A DNA stretch of 64,000 nt from Erythrobacter sp. BLCC-B19. GTDB taxonomy: Bacteria > Pseudomonadota > Alphaproteobacteria > Sphingomonadales > Sphingomonadaceae. Below the pieces are notes generated by a model. It was not told where the DNA came from. It made no database searches and saw nothing but the letters and a program-made list of their open reading frames with translations. The position numbers were made by a program, and so were the translations under genes. Below, in pieces: positions 1-11,545 of the stretch (position 1 is its first letter; every line of letters begins with the position of its first letter). The stretch lies in NCBI RefSeq assembly GCF_028621955.1, contig NZ_CP117516.1, positions 1,696,001 to 1,760,000 on the forward strand, in the 5' to 3' direction.

Positions 1-16
1 CCAAGGAGTTGGGGCG

Positions 17-1087
17 CTAACCCACCTGCCCGCGGTGCAGCAGCTTGTGATCGGCCAGCACCAGCGCCATCATCGCCTCGACCACCGGGGTGCCGCGGAT
101 TCCCACGCAGGGGTCGTGGCGGCCCTTGGTGACGACTTCCACTGCTTCACCGGCGGAATTGATCGATTCCACCGGGGTCAGGATCGAGGATGTCGGCTTG
201 AACGCCACGCGGCACACCACCGGCTGCCCGGTCGAGATGCCGCCCGCGGTGCCGCCTGCGTGATTGGCGAGGTAGATCGGCTTGCCATCGGGGCCGGGGC
301 GCATCCGGTCGGCGTTTTCTTCCCCGGTGAGGCGCGCGGCTTCGAACCCGTCGCCGATCTCGACGCCTTTCACCGCATTGATGCTCATCATCGCGGCGGC
401 GAGGTCGCTGTCGAGCTTGGCATAGATCGGCGCGCCCCAGCCTGCGGGGACGCCCTCCGCCACGCATTCGACGATCGCGCCGAGCGAGGAGCCGGCCTTG
501 CGCGCGGCATCGACCTTTTCTTCCCAACGCTTTGCCGCCGCCGCGTCAGGGCAGAAGAAGGGGTTGTTGGCGATCTCGGCATAGTCGATGTTCGCCGGGT
601 CGATCCGGTCGCCGCCCAATTCGCAGACGTAAGCCGTGATGGTGACCTCCGGGATCACCAGCCGCGCCACCGCGCCTGCCGCCACCCGCGCCGCCGTCTC
701 GCGCGCTGAGGAGCGTCCGCCGCCGCGATAGTCGCGGATGCCGTATTTGGCGTCATAGGCGTAGTCGGCATGGCCCGGGCGGTAGCGCTGGGCGATCTCG
801 GAATAGTCCTTGCTCCGCTGATCGGTGTTCTCGATCATCAGCGAAATGGGCGTGCCGGTGGTCTTGCCCTCGAAGGTGCCGCTGAGGATCCGCACCAGAT
901 CATCCTCGCGCCGCTGGGTGGTGAAGCGGCTGGTGCCCGGCTTGCGGGCGTCGAGGAAGGGCTGGATGAACTCCTCGGAGATCGCCAGTCCAGGCGGGCA
1001 CCCGTCGACAACCGCGCCCAATGCGGGCCCGTGGCTCTCTCCCCAAGTGGTAAAGCGCAGCACGCGCCCGAAGGTGTTCCAGCTCAT
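17..1087 (-). CDS. aroC: Chorismate synthase
   Basis: Chorismate synthase converts 5-enolpyruvylshikimate-3-phosphate to chorismate, the last common step of aromatic biosynthesis, in the cytosol with reduced FMN. The N-terminus [20 protein letters not shown] and the segments [29 protein letters not shown] and GISTGQPV are the family signatures in the usual order. I chose the ATG at 1087, which gives 356 residues and begins at the conserved MSxNTFG block. An in-frame ATG at 1117 would add ten residues that do not look conserved. It is monocistronic, divergent from ruvA, with about 80 bases between the starts. Nothing unusual; family assignment is firm. Confidence 0.97.
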   Translation of the reverse strand: MSWNTFGRVLRFTTWGESHGPALGAVVDGCPPGLAISEEFIQPFLDARKPGTSRFTTQRREDDLVRILSGTFEGKTTGTPISLMIENTDQRSKDYSEIAQRYRPGHADYAYDAKYGIRDYRGGGRSSARETAARVAAGAVARLVIPEVTITAYVCELGGDRIDPANIDYAEIANNPFFCPDAAAAKRWEEKVDAARKAGSSLGAIVECVAEGVPAGWGAPIYAKLDSDLAAAMMSINAVKGVEIGDGFEAARLTGEENADRMRPGPDGKPIYLANHAGGTAGGISTGQPVVCRVAFKPTSSILTPVESINSAGEAVEVVTKGRHDPCVGIRGTPVVEAMMALVLADHKLLHRGQVG

Positions 1088-1166
1088 GGCCCGCGCATTT
1101 GGCGCAAGTGTGGGCATCTGTCCATAAAGGCTGGACGCTTGGGCAAGCTTAGGTCAGGAACAAAAC

Positions 1167-1775
1167 ATGATTGCGAAGCTCTCAGGCAGGCTCGATGCGA
1201 CCGGCGAGGACTGGGCGATCGTCGATGTCGGCGGGGTGGGGTATCTGGTGCACTGCTCCAGCCGCACCCTCGCCGCGCTGGGCGAGGTGGGGGAGGCCTG
1301 CACCGTCCACACCGAATTGCAGGTGAGCGAGAACGACATGCGCCTGTTGGGCTTTGCCGAGCAGGCTGAGCGCGACTGGTTCCGGCTGCTGACGGGCGTG
1401 CAGGGCGTGGGTAGCAAGGTGGGCCTCGCGATATTGTCAGCCCTTTCCACCGGAGAACTGCGCGACGCCTGCGGCAAGGGCGACGCGGCGATGGTGGCGC
1501 GGGCGCAGGGCGTGGGGCCGAAGCTCGCGGGCCGGATCGTCAACGAGCTGAAGGACAAGGCGGGCGGGATGCCGGGCGGCTCGGGTGGGTTTGCGGTCTC
1601 GGCTGCCGCCGCCCCTGCAGGCAGCAAGGGCGCGGATGCGGCGAGTGCACTCGAGAACCTCGGCTTCAAGCCTGCCGTCGCGGCACAGGCCGTGGCCCGC
1701 GCGCTGGAAGAACTGGGCGAAGGCGCGAGCGAGGGCGAGCTGATCCGCGTGGCACTGAAGAAGGCGGCTGGGTGA
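1167..1775 (+). CDS. ruvA: Holliday junction DNA helicase subunit RuvA
   Basis: RuvA binds four-way Holliday junctions and loads the RuvB motor during recombination repair. The 202-residue protein has the normal length: an N-terminal OB fold (MIAKLSGRLD), two helix-hairpin-helix motifs near residues 77-90 (GVQGVGSKVG) and 113-128 (AQGVGPKLAGRI), an acidic/Ala-rich linker, and a C-terminal RuvB-binding domain from about residue 155. Its TGA overlaps the start of the next gene, so translation is probably coupled. In many alphaproteobacteria ruvB follows directly; here another gene intervenes. No ruvC is visible upstream in this window. Confidence 0.97.
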   Translation: MIAKLSGRLDATGEDWAIVDVGGVGYLVHCSSRTLAALGEVGEACTVHTELQVSENDMRLLGFAEQAERDWFRLLTGVQGVGSKVGLAILSALSTGELRDACGKGDAAMVARAQGVGPKLAGRIVNELKDKAGGMPGGSGGFAVSAAAAPAGSKGADAASALENLGFKPAVAAQAVARALEELGEGASEGELIRVALKKAAG

Positions 1776-2545
1776 TGCGGCAAATCAATCCCATATACAT
1801 CGTCTCTGGGTGTCTTTTTTTGGTTGCGTTGACTATTTTTGGGTCAGCGCCACATTCGCCTTCGTTGAGTAATTGGCTCCAGAAGTGGCAGGCTTTGATT
1901 GGTTCCGTCTTGGCCCTGATTGGTGCTTATTGGACTGTTTCAAAGATTTCTCAGCAAATCGAGCACAGCGAAAAAGTGGAAAGCCGCCGAGTGCGTCGCG
2001 CCTACGAAGGGCGGCTAGCCACACTGCCATTGGTGCTTTCAAGCGCTACAAGTTATGCCGACGATGTTGTGCGGGCGTTGTCCGAGGCGCGTCGGATCAT
2101 GAAAGGGAGCGGGTCGAGAAGGTTGACCGGCCAGTGGTCTCCACCCGTTTTTCCGGGTGACCTTCCTAGCGAGCTAAGATCGTTCATTGAGGTTTCGGAT
2201 CATGAAGGTGCCAACCGACTTGTGGCCGAGCTTTTGCGTCAAATACAAACGCTAGATTCGAGATTATCGTCTCTCGTAAGTGAGGAGGACGTTTATCGCA
2301 TCGGAATCCTTAGGAACATTGCAGAATACCAGTTGCAAGCTTCAAAGGTGAAGCAGCTTTGTGGTGCTCTTTTCCCTTTTGCTCGTGATGAGACTGCTGA
2401 ATTGCCTAAAGTGCTACCGAGGCTGCGGGTTGTAGAAGCACTGCTCTTCATCGATGATGATGCTGAGGAAGATCCTGATTTTCAGAAAATGCGCGACATC
2501 TTCTTATCAGTCCAACGCCCCTGGTGGCCGCCTGTTCGTGACTGA
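1775..2545 (+). CDS. Unknown two-helix membrane protein inserted between ruvA and ruvB
   Basis: I do not recognise this protein. The 256-residue product has two hydrophobic segments near residues 6-25 and 38-55, then a long polar, helical, charge-rich cytoplasmic-looking part with coiled-coil character (for example [20 protein letters not shown] and the [20 protein letters not shown] region). The ATG at 1775 shares one base with the ruvA stop (TGATG); a GTG at 1772 is the alternative. The 3' end overlaps the ruvB GTG by eight bases. Base composition is clearly more AT-rich than ruvA or ruvB, with codons such as TTT, ATT and AGA that neighbours avoid, which suggests acquisition by transfer into the operon. 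Function is open. Confidence 0.7.
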   Translation: MRQINPIYIVSGCLFLVALTIFGSAPHSPSLSNWLQKWQALIGSVLALIGAYWTVSKISQQIEHSEKVESRRVRRAYEGRLATLPLVLSSATSYADDVVRALSEARRIMKGSGSRRLTGQWSPPVFPGDLPSELRSFIEVSDHEGANRLVAELLRQIQTLDSRLSSLVSEEDVYRIGILRNIAEYQLQASKVKQLCGALFPFARDETAELPKVLPRLRVVEALLFIDDDAEEDPDFQKMRDIFLSVQRPWWPPVRD

Positions 2546-3566
2546 CCCCCTCCACTCCCCCACCCGCCAACCCGGCGACCCCGACGCCGCGCTCCGCCCG
2601 CGCCGCTTGGCCGAGTTCGTCGGGCAGGAAGCCGCCAAGGGCAACCTCGCCGTCTTCATCGCCGCCGCGCGCGCGCGGGGGGAGGCGATGGATCATACCT
2701 TGTTCTTCGGCCCCCCGGGCCTCGGCAAGACCACGCTGGCGCAGATCATTGCGGGCGAGCTGGGCGTCGGCTTCCGCGCCACCTCCGGCCCCGTCATCGC
2801 CAAGGCGGGCGATCTTGCCGCGCTGCTCACCAATCTCGAACCGCATGACGTGCTGTTCATCGACGAGATCCACCGCCTCTCGCCTGTCGTCGAGGAAGTG
2901 CTCTATCCCGCGATGGAGGATCGCGCGCTTGATCTCATTATCGGCGAGGGGCCGAGTGCGCGCAGCGTCCGCATCGACCTGCCACCCTTCACCCTGATCG
3001 GGGCGACCACGCGGCAGGGGCTGCTGACCACGCCCTTGCGCGACCGCTTCGGCATCCCGGTCAGGCTCAACTTCTACACCCATGAAGAGCTGGAGCGCGT
3101 CGTCACCCGCGCGGCGGGGCTGATGGGCCTCGCCATCGCGCCCGACGGGGCGCACGAGATCGCCCGCCGTTCGCGCGGGACGCCGCGGGTCGCAGGCCGA
3201 CTGCTCAGGCGCGTGCGCGACTTCGCCGATGTCGCGGGCAGCAGCACCGTCACCCGCGCGGTGGCGGACGAGGCGCTGACCCGGCTGGAGATCGACCGGC
3301 TGGGCCTTGACCTCATGGACCGGCGCTACCTCACCATGATCGCGACGACCTACAAGGGCGGCCCGGTGGGAATCGAGACCCTCGCGGCGGGCCTCGCCGA
3401 ACCGCGCGACACGGTGGAGGAGGTGGTCGAACCCTACCTCATCCAGCTGGGTCTGGTGGCCCGCACCGCGCGCGGGCGGGTGCTCAACGATGCCGGATGG
3501 GCGCATCTGGAACTGCAACCGCCCAGAGAATCACCCCCGGCCCAGTCCGGGTTGTTCGAAGACTGA
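2538..3566 (+). CDS. ruvB: Holliday junction DNA helicase ATPase RuvB
   Basis: RuvB is the hexameric AAA+ motor that drives branch migration with RuvA. Walker A is GPPGLGKTT at residues 58-66, Walker B is VLFIDEIH at about 105-112, followed by the sensor GATTRQGLL, the TPLRDRFGI arginine-finger region and a C-terminal winged helix ending near the stop. I start it at the GTG at 2538 because residues [10 protein letters not shown] match the family N-terminus and give 342 residues, the normal length. The in-frame ATGs further upstream lie inside the preceding unknown gene and encode non-conserved sequence. The 8-base overlap with that gene suggests coupled translation. Confidence 0.96.
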   Translation: MTDPLHSPTRQPGDPDAALRPRRLAEFVGQEAAKGNLAVFIAAARARGEAMDHTLFFGPPGLGKTTLAQIIAGELGVGFRATSGPVIAKAGDLAALLTNLEPHDVLFIDEIHRLSPVVEEVLYPAMEDRALDLIIGEGPSARSVRIDLPPFTLIGATTRQGLLTTPLRDRFGIPVRLNFYTHEELERVVTRAAGLMGLAIAPDGAHEIARRSRGTPRVAGRLLRRVRDFADVAGSSTVTRAVADEALTRLEIDRLGLDLMDRRYLTMIATTYKGGPVGIETLAAGLAEPRDTVEEVVEPYLIQLGLVARTARGRVLNDAGWAHLELQPPRESPPAQSGLFED

Positions 3567-3806
3567 GTCGTTTGCTCCGCCAGCCGGCGCAGCGTTAACC
3601 CTGCGGCTAACACACCCCGTTTTTCGGTGCCAGTTCGGGACAGCCCGCCCGAAATCCCATGATTCCGGCCCGATTCCGGGACTCCGGCGGGCTGCAACAC
3701 GGTTAACCGGATTGCCCCTCGGCGGCATCTGACATCAATAGAAGGCTGGATTTGGGGGAGGTGCGGGCTGTCCGCACCCACCGCACAGACAACAGGGTTA
3801 ACGACT

Positions 3807-5288
3807 ATGTCGCTCAAACTGGCCATCGCGAAGCTCTCCGCCGCTGCTGCGGGTGTGGCATTGTTGCAAGGCGGCGCCGTGCGCATGGCCGAGCCGATGA
3901 ACACCACCGCGCCGGACTTCTCGACCAACATCGACCCCAAGCTGGTCAAGGTCGATCCGGTCACGGGCGCACGCTACATCAAGACGCGCGAACGCGTGAT
4001 CCCCGAGCCTGAGCAGCGCCGTCGCCGCATTGTCGAGCGCACCATCGAGTGTCAGCCGGTTGGCCCGGCGGGCGCAGTGGCTGCGGGCGCGGCCAGCCGT
4101 CCGGCCGGTGCGGTCGAAGCCTATTACGACGCCAATGAGTGTCCGCCGATCGCGCAGGTCGCCTATATGCCCGCGCCGCTTCCCCCGCTCCCGCCGATTT
4201 CGGGCGGCGGCGGTGCCGGTGGCGGCTGGGGTGGCGGCTTCGGCGGCGGCTTTGGCGGCGGTTTCGGCTTTGGCGGTGGCTTCTTCGGCGGCTTCTTCGG
4301 CGGCGGCGGGTCGTCGTCGGGCGATGTGTCGGTCTCGACCACCACCTCGACCTCGGGCGGCAGCAGCAGCAGCGGATCGAGCGGCGTCGTGGTCGATATC
4401 GACATCGACAATTCGACCTCGACCACCTCGTCCTCGGGTCAGATCAGCTCGACCACCACCTCCTCGTCGGGCACGGTGACCTCTTCCACCGGACAGGTGT
4501 CGAGCAGCACTGGCCAGGTTTCAAGCACCAGCACCTCGGGCAATGTTTCGTCGTCCACGGGCGCGGTGTCCTCGTCGGGCAATGTCTCGTCCTCGACCGG
4601 AGCGGTGTCGTCGTCCGGCAACGTGTCCTCGTCGACCGGCGCTGTTTCGAGCAGCACCGGCGGGGTGTCGAGCTCCTCGGGCAACGTGTCGAGCAGCACT
4701 GGCGGGGTCTCGTCCTCGACGGGTGCCGTCTCCAGCTCGTCGGGCAACGTCTCCAGTTCCTCGGGCAATGTCTCGAGCTCGTCCGGCAATGTGTCGAGCT
4801 CCTCGGGCAATGTCTCCAGCTCCAGCTCGTCGTCTTCGTCTTCTTCGTCGAGCTCGTCCTCGTCGTCCTCGTCATCGTCTTCCTCCTCGGGCGGCGGCAG
4901 CAGCGGCAAGCCGGGCGGCAGCTCGGGCGGGTCGGGGTCTTCGTCCTCGGGTTCGTCCTCGTCCTCGTCGAGCAGCTCGTCTTCGTCCTCGGGTGGTGCG
5001 ACCAGCGGCGGTTCTTCGGGTGACATGACCAGCAGCACCAGCAGCTCGTCGTCTTCGTCGTCGTCCTCGTCATCCTCGTCGTCGAGCAGCGGCTCTTCGG
5101 GCAGCAGCGGGTCTTCGGGTTCGAGCTCGTCGAGCGGGAGCAGCAGCAGCAGCAGCTCGTCGTCCTCGTCGAGCAGCAGCAGCTCCTCCTCGTCCTCGGG
5201 CGGTCACGATGTGCCTGCGCCGCCGATGATGGTGCTGTTCGGCCTTGCCGCCGCAGCGGTGCTGGGCCGGCGCAAGTTCCTCGGCTGA
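3807..5288 (+). CDS. Serine-rich low-complexity exported protein with PEP-CTERM-like tail
   Basis: This 493-residue protein has a signal-like N-terminus (MSLKLAIAKLSAAAAGVALL), a proline/charged segment to about residue 120, a Gly/Phe-rich stretch around residues 132-170, and then about 290 residues that are mostly serine. The serine region begins as degenerate modules of the type SSSTGAVSSSSGNV and ends as nearly pure Ser with Gly. The C-terminus VPAPPMMVLFGLAAAAVLGRRK (split: VPAP, hydrophobic helix, RRK) resembles the PEP-CTERM/exosortase sorting tail used by sphingomonads. I infer a secreted, surface-anchored and probably glycosylated matrix protein. No exosortase is visible here. Serine codons mix TCG, TCC and AGC, so the DNA repeat is looser than the protein repeat. 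Confidence 0.75.
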   Translation: MSLKLAIAKLSAAAAGVALLQGGAVRMAEPMNTTAPDFSTNIDPKLVKVDPVTGARYIKTRERVIPEPEQRRRRIVERTIECQPVGPAGAVAAGAASRPAGAVEAYYDANECPPIAQVAYMPAPLPPLPPISGGGGAGGGWGGGFGGGFGGGFGFGGGFFGGFFGGGGSSSGDVSVSTTTSTSGGSSSSGSSGVVVDIDIDNSTSTTSSSGQISSTTTSSSGTVTSSTGQVSSSTGQVSSTSTSGNVSSSTGAVSSSGNVSSSTGAVSSSGNVSSSTGAVSSSTGGVSSSSGNVSSSTGGVSSSTGAVSSSSGNVSSSSGNVSSSSGNVSSSSGNVSSSSSSSSSSSSSSSSSSSSSSSSSGGGSSGKPGGSSGGSGSSSSGSSSSSSSSSSSSSGGATSGGSSGDMTSSTSSSSSSSSSSSSSSSSSGSSGSSGSSGSSSSSGSSSSSSSSSSSSSSSSSSSSGGHDVPAPPMMVLFGLAAAAVLGRRKFLG

Positions 5289-5310
5289 CGCTGAGGAACC
5301 CGCACAAGCA

Positions 5311-5347
5311 AAAAGGGGCGGCCCGTCGATCGGGCCGCCCCTTTTGT
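5311..5347. terminator. Bidirectional intrinsic terminator
   Basis: A perfect 15-bp stem (AAAAGGGGCGGCCCG and its complement) surrounds the loop TCGAT, with T-runs on both strands. It sits between the convergent serine-rich gene and the rhodanese gene and can end both transcripts. Confidence 0.9.
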
Positions 5348-5367
5348 TTGTCCGCTACGAACGCGCC

Positions 5368-5868
5368 CTAGGGCTGCTTGGCAACCGGCTGGCCTGCGGC
5401 TTCCCAGGCGAGGATGCCGCCGTCCAGATGCTCCACCGGCGCGCCGGTATGCGCCGCCAGTTCCTCGCCCGCCATCGCAGATCGACGGCCTGAGCGGCAG
5501 TACAGCACCACCTCGCGCCCGTCGCTGAGATCGAGCGCGGCGGGATCGAAGCGGTCGAGCGGAATGTGTTCAGCGCCGGGGATCGTGCCCTCGGCCACTT
5601 CGGCATCGGTGCGCACGTCGATCAGGCGGATATTGCCTTCGGCCAGCTTGGCGGCCAGTTCCTCGGGCGAGAGCGCGACGAGCGGCGAGGCGGGGGCAGG
5701 CGCGGTGGTCGTTTCGCCATCCGCGCCCACGCGCATCATCGCCAGTTCGAACCCGAAAGGCGCAGATGCGCCCTCAGGCTGCTGGCCCTGCGCCTCGCCC
5801 GGTTCCTGCCCGCAGGCTGCCAGCAGCAGCGCAGGCGAGAGCAGAAGGGTGAGGCGGCCGAGTGTCAT
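5368..5868 (-). CDS. Rhodanese-domain lipoprotein
   Basis: The 166-residue product begins with a lipoprotein signal (MTLGRLTLLLSPALLLAACG, with the lipobox cysteine at residue 19), followed by a Pro/Ala/Glu-rich linker of about 50 residues and one rhodanese domain. The active-site loop is CRSGRRS, so the catalytic cysteine is present, in the order LIDVRT - IPGAEHIPL - VVLYCRSG - LDGGILAW. It should sit in the cell envelope and handle sulfane sulfur or a similar thiol reaction; the substrate is unknown. Its start lies eight bases after the acnA stop, so it is probably cotranscribed with aconitase. Whether that link is functional, for example in Fe-S cluster care, is inference. Confidence 0.88.
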   Translation of the reverse strand: MTLGRLTLLLSPALLLAACGQEPGEAQGQQPEGASAPFGFELAMMRVGADGETTTAPAPASPLVALSPEELAAKLAEGNIRLIDVRTDAEVAEGTIPGAEHIPLDRFDPAALDLSDGREVVLYCRSGRRSAMAGEELAAHTGAPVEHLDGGILAWEAAGQPVAKQP

Positions 5869-5876
5869 GCGGCTCC

Positions 5877-8549
<2,673 letters not shown>

Positions 8550-8671
8550 GGGAGAGGTCCGTCCTTTCGAGGTTGTCCCGCCCCCGATCCACCAAGGGCG
8601 TGGGAATATCGTCGCCGCACCTGCTCCGCTTCGCGCGCGAGGTCAAGGGGGGTTCCCCTAGGACAATCGTC

Positions 8672-9562
8672 TCACACGCTCGCGGCTGCGGCCCGGCGCT
8701 GCGGGCGGGTGGCGAGCCAGCAGCCGGTGACGATCAGCGCCGTGCCTGTCAGGGTTGGCCAGGTGACCGGTTCGCGGAAGAACAACCAGCCAAACGCGGC
8801 CGCCCAGACGAAGCCCGAATACTCGGTCGGCACCAGCACATTGGCTTCGGCACGGGCATAGGCCCATGCAATCGCGAAGGAGCCGGCCACGGTCAGCGCG
8901 CCTGCCACCAGCAGCCATGGCAGCACGGCGGCGACCGGGGTCTCCCATGCAAAAGGTGCGAGCGTCAGCAGCACCAGCCCGCCGACGCCCGAATGGAAGG
9001 TCGCGATCTCCAGCGGCCCGGCGACCTGCGCCTGCCGCCGGATGACGATGAAGTTATAGGCATAGAGCAGGGCCGAGACGAACACCGAGGCGACGCCCCA
9101 CGCGGCCTTTTCGTCAAACGCGCCCGATCCGATCCGCCCGCCGACGATCACCAGCGTGCCGGCAAAGCCTAGCAGGCTGGCGAGGATCGCTGCCGAACTG
9201 ATCGTCTCGCCCAGCAGCACCCGCGCCAGATAGAGCGCGATCAGCGGGGCGATGAAGCTCAAGGCAATCGCCTCGGCCAGCGGCAGCAGGGTGAGCGAAT
9301 GGAAGAAGGTCAGCGCCATGAAGGCCGACACCACGCCGCGTTCCAGATGCAGCTTCAGCACAGCCCGGCTCGGCATGGCCGGGCGGCGCGCGAGCCACAC
9401 GGGCGCGATCAACCCCGCGCCGATAAAGGCGCGCAGCACCGTGGCGGTGTACGCCCCGATCATCAGCGCGGCCTCTTTCATGAAGGCATCCATCAGCGAC
9501 AGAAAGCCCACGCCCGCCAGCGCGGCGGCAAAGGGCAGCAGGGGAGCGCGGTGTGCGGACAT
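8672..9562 (-). CDS. EamA/DMT-family permease
   Basis: The 296-residue protein has about ten hydrophobic helices in two EamA repeats, typical of drug/metabolite exporters of the inner membrane. The first repeat ends around SLLGFAGTLVIVGG and the second around TGTALIVTGCWLATRP. I start it at the ATG at 9562 (MSAHRAPLL), just before the first helix; a longer open frame upstream is non-hydrophobic and runs into the divergent gene's region. The substrate cannot be told from sequence. It lies upstream of acnA on the same strand and divergent from an L,D-transpeptidase gene. Confidence 0.88.
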   Translation of the reverse strand: MSAHRAPLLPFAAALAGVGFLSLMDAFMKEAALMIGAYTATVLRAFIGAGLIAPVWLARRPAMPSRAVLKLHLERGVVSAFMALTFFHSLTLLPLAEAIALSFIAPLIALYLARVLLGETISSAAILASLLGFAGTLVIVGGRIGSGAFDEKAAWGVASVFVSALLYAYNFIVIRRQAQVAGPLEIATFHSGVGGLVLLTLAPFAWETPVAAVLPWLLVAGALTVAGSFAIAWAYARAEANVLVPTEYSGFVWAAAFGWLFFREPVTWPTLTGTALIVTGCWLATRPQRRAAAASV

Positions 9563-9724
9563 GGGCGCTCCATAGGGGTGTGTGCGCGCAAGGTCACGCC
9601 TGTGCACATTAATCGCGGCGAAAGCGAAGGTGGTTGATAGGGGGAGCCCGCAGCCTGTATGACACAGGCCACGGTAGGGCGCAGCGCAAGTCATGCGCGC
9701 GCGGGGCGAAAAGGCAGTTTTGTA

Positions 9725-11092
9725 ATGAGGTTTCCGGGCAAATTCGCAGGTAGCATCGCAGTTGCGGCGCTGGTGGCTGGCACCGCGTGGGCACAGGACG
9801 CCGCCGCGCCCGCACGTCCCGCCAGCAGCACCCAGCAGGGCGGCCCGGCGCGCGCCAGCGTGGCCGAGACCTTCGGCCAGACCCTGTCCGAACCCGTCGT
9901 GCAGCCCATGGCCCCGCTGGTGCAGAACTGGACGGTCGGTCAGGCCGCGCAGCTGGTTGCGGTGATCGAGGGGATCGGCGCCGAAGGGCTCGATCCCAAG
10001 GATTATGATCTCGAACCGCTCAAGGTCGCGCTCGCGGCGGGCGCGTCGAAGGAGCTGAACGAGCTTGCCTCGCAAAGCTTCGTCTGGCTGGTCGAGGATC
10101 TGCGCGACGGGCGCACGCCGATGGACGCGCGCGAACAGTGGTTTGTGGTCGATCCCGACCGCGACCTCTATCGCACCGGCGATGTCATGGCCGAAGCGCT
10201 CAAGACCGGCGACATCGCGGGCGCGCTGATGAAGCTCAACCCGACCCACCCCGATTACGCCAAGCTGAAGGCAGAGCTCGCCGCGACCTCGGACGGTCAG
10301 ACCGCCAGGCGCAAGCTGATCCGCGCCAACATGGATCGCTGGCGGTGGCTGCAGCGCGACCTCGGCTCGCAATATCTCATCACCAACGTGCCTGAATTTC
10401 AGCTGCGGCTGACGGTCAAGAACAAGATCATCAGCACCTATCGCACCATCGTCGGCAAGCCGGGGCGCACCGCGACCCCGCAGCTGGCCGAGGTGGTCGA
10501 GGGCGTGGTGTTCAACCCGACCTGGACCGTGCCGCAATCAATCGTGAAGGGCGAAGGCCTTGGCGCGCGGGTGATCGGCAACCCGACCTGGGCCAAGCGC
10601 AACGGCTATGTCGGCACCAAGTCCGCCAATGGCACGATCACGGTCGTCCAGCAGCCGGGGCCGGGCAATTCGCTGGGCCTGATGAAGCTCGAAATGCCCA
10701 ATCCGCACGCGATCTTCTTCCACGACACGCCCTCGCGCCACCTGTTCGGCAACGAATTCCGCGCGCTGAGCCACGGCTGCGTTCGCACCGAACGCGCGCT
10801 CGAACTGGCGATGACGATGGCGATTCTCGGCAAGGGCGGCACCAAGGAGGAGGTCGTGGCGATCTCCAAGTCGGGCAAGTACACCAAGGTGATGCTCGAA
10901 AAGCAGTGGCCCGCCTATATCACCTATTTCACCATGGCGTCCGACATCAACGGGCAGATGTCGACCTTCGCCGACATCTATGGCCGCGACAAGCCGGTGC
11001 TCGCCAGCCTCGACAAGCCGCGGGTGCGCAACCGCACCAATGTGGTCGATGATGAGGTGATCGTGATCGAGGACGACCTGCGCGACAGCTAG
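9725..11092 (+). CDS. YcbB-type L,D-transpeptidase
   Basis: L,D-transpeptidases make 3-3 crosslinks in peptidoglycan, in the periplasm. The 455-residue protein starts at the ATG at 9725 with a clear signal peptide (MRFPGKFAGSIAVAALVAGT, cleaved after AWA). It has the N-terminal scaffold seen in YcbB/LdtD proteins and then the YkuD domain, whose catalytic motif SHGCVRTE places the nucleophilic cysteine at residue 352 with His350. A short acidic tail (VVDDEVIVIEDDL) ends the protein. The open frame extends 22 codons upstream, but the ATG at 9725 precedes the signal peptide and has an AAGG box about 12 bases before it. Confidence 0.92.
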   Translation: MRFPGKFAGSIAVAALVAGTAWAQDAAAPARPASSTQQGGPARASVAETFGQTLSEPVVQPMAPLVQNWTVGQAAQLVAVIEGIGAEGLDPKDYDLEPLKVALAAGASKELNELASQSFVWLVEDLRDGRTPMDAREQWFVVDPDRDLYRTGDVMAEALKTGDIAGALMKLNPTHPDYAKLKAELAATSDGQTARRKLIRANMDRWRWLQRDLGSQYLITNVPEFQLRLTVKNKIISTYRTIVGKPGRTATPQLAEVVEGVVFNPTWTVPQSIVKGEGLGARVIGNPTWAKRNGYVGTKSANGTITVVQQPGPGNSLGLMKLEMPNPHAIFFHDTPSRHLFGNEFRALSHGCVRTERALELAMTMAILGKGGTKEEVVAISKSGKYTKVMLEKQWPAYITYFTMASDINGQMSTFADIYGRDKPVLASLDKPRVRNRTNVVDDEVIVIEDDLRDS

Positions 11093-11101
11093 GTTCTGAC
11101 C

Positions 11102-11545
11102 CTAGGCTGGCTCGCGTCTCTCGCGGGTCAGCCGCCACCACAGGACGACAGCTGCGCCCCATGCGAAGGGCGTGGTGAACAGGAAGTCGGCAGGCTCGCG
11201 CCATTCGTCCCAGAAAAACAGGCGGACACAGGCAATCTGAGTGGCGGTGGCCGCTGCCAGGCAGATCGCAAGCGCCGCCCACCGGCCAACCCGCAGGTGG
11301 TTGATCAGCGCTCCGCTGACGAGGCCGAAAATGATCGTGCAGGGCGCGACGACGAACAGGCTGAACGCGCCGATGCCGAGTGGCCCCAAGATCAGCGACA
11401 AAGGCTCTTGCACAAATGGCTCATCAACAATGTGGGCATTAAGCCCAATGGTCAGAGCGACGCCGCCGATCAGCGCGCCGCCCAATGTCGCCCAAATCAG
11501 CGCGACGGCGACCTGATCCGCCGTGCTGCGCCGGACGGCCGACAT
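11102..11545 (-). CDS. Small four-helix membrane protein
   Basis: I do not recognise this 147-residue protein. It has four predicted membrane helices, around VALIWATLGGALIGGVALTI, LGIGAFSLFVVAPCTIIFGL, WAALAICLAAATATQIACV and FAWGAAVVLWWRL, with short loops. The ATG at 11545 shares one base with the stop of the upstream transpeptidase-like gene (TGATG), so the two are probably translated together. Its stop faces the convergent YcbB-type gene nine bases away. A role in the cell envelope is suggested only by these neighbours. Confidence 0.7.
   Translation of the reverse strand: MSAVRRSTADQVAVALIWATLGGALIGGVALTIGLNAHIVDEPFVQEPLSLILGPLGIGAFSLFVVAPCTIIFGLVSGALINHLRVGRWAALAICLAAATATQIACVRLFFWDEWREPADFLFTTPFAWGAAVVLWWRLTRERREPA

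Noticed and set aside
4500..4830. Regular short repeats that could be taken for a CRISPR array
   Set aside because: The units are in-frame Ser/Gly/Thr codons of variable length with no conserved 28-37-bp repeats or unique spacers.
4439..5038. An acidic Glu/Asp/Pro-rich frame opposite the serine-rich gene
   Set aside because: It is simply the complement of Ser codons (TCG/TCC/AGC) and lacks a credible start or context.
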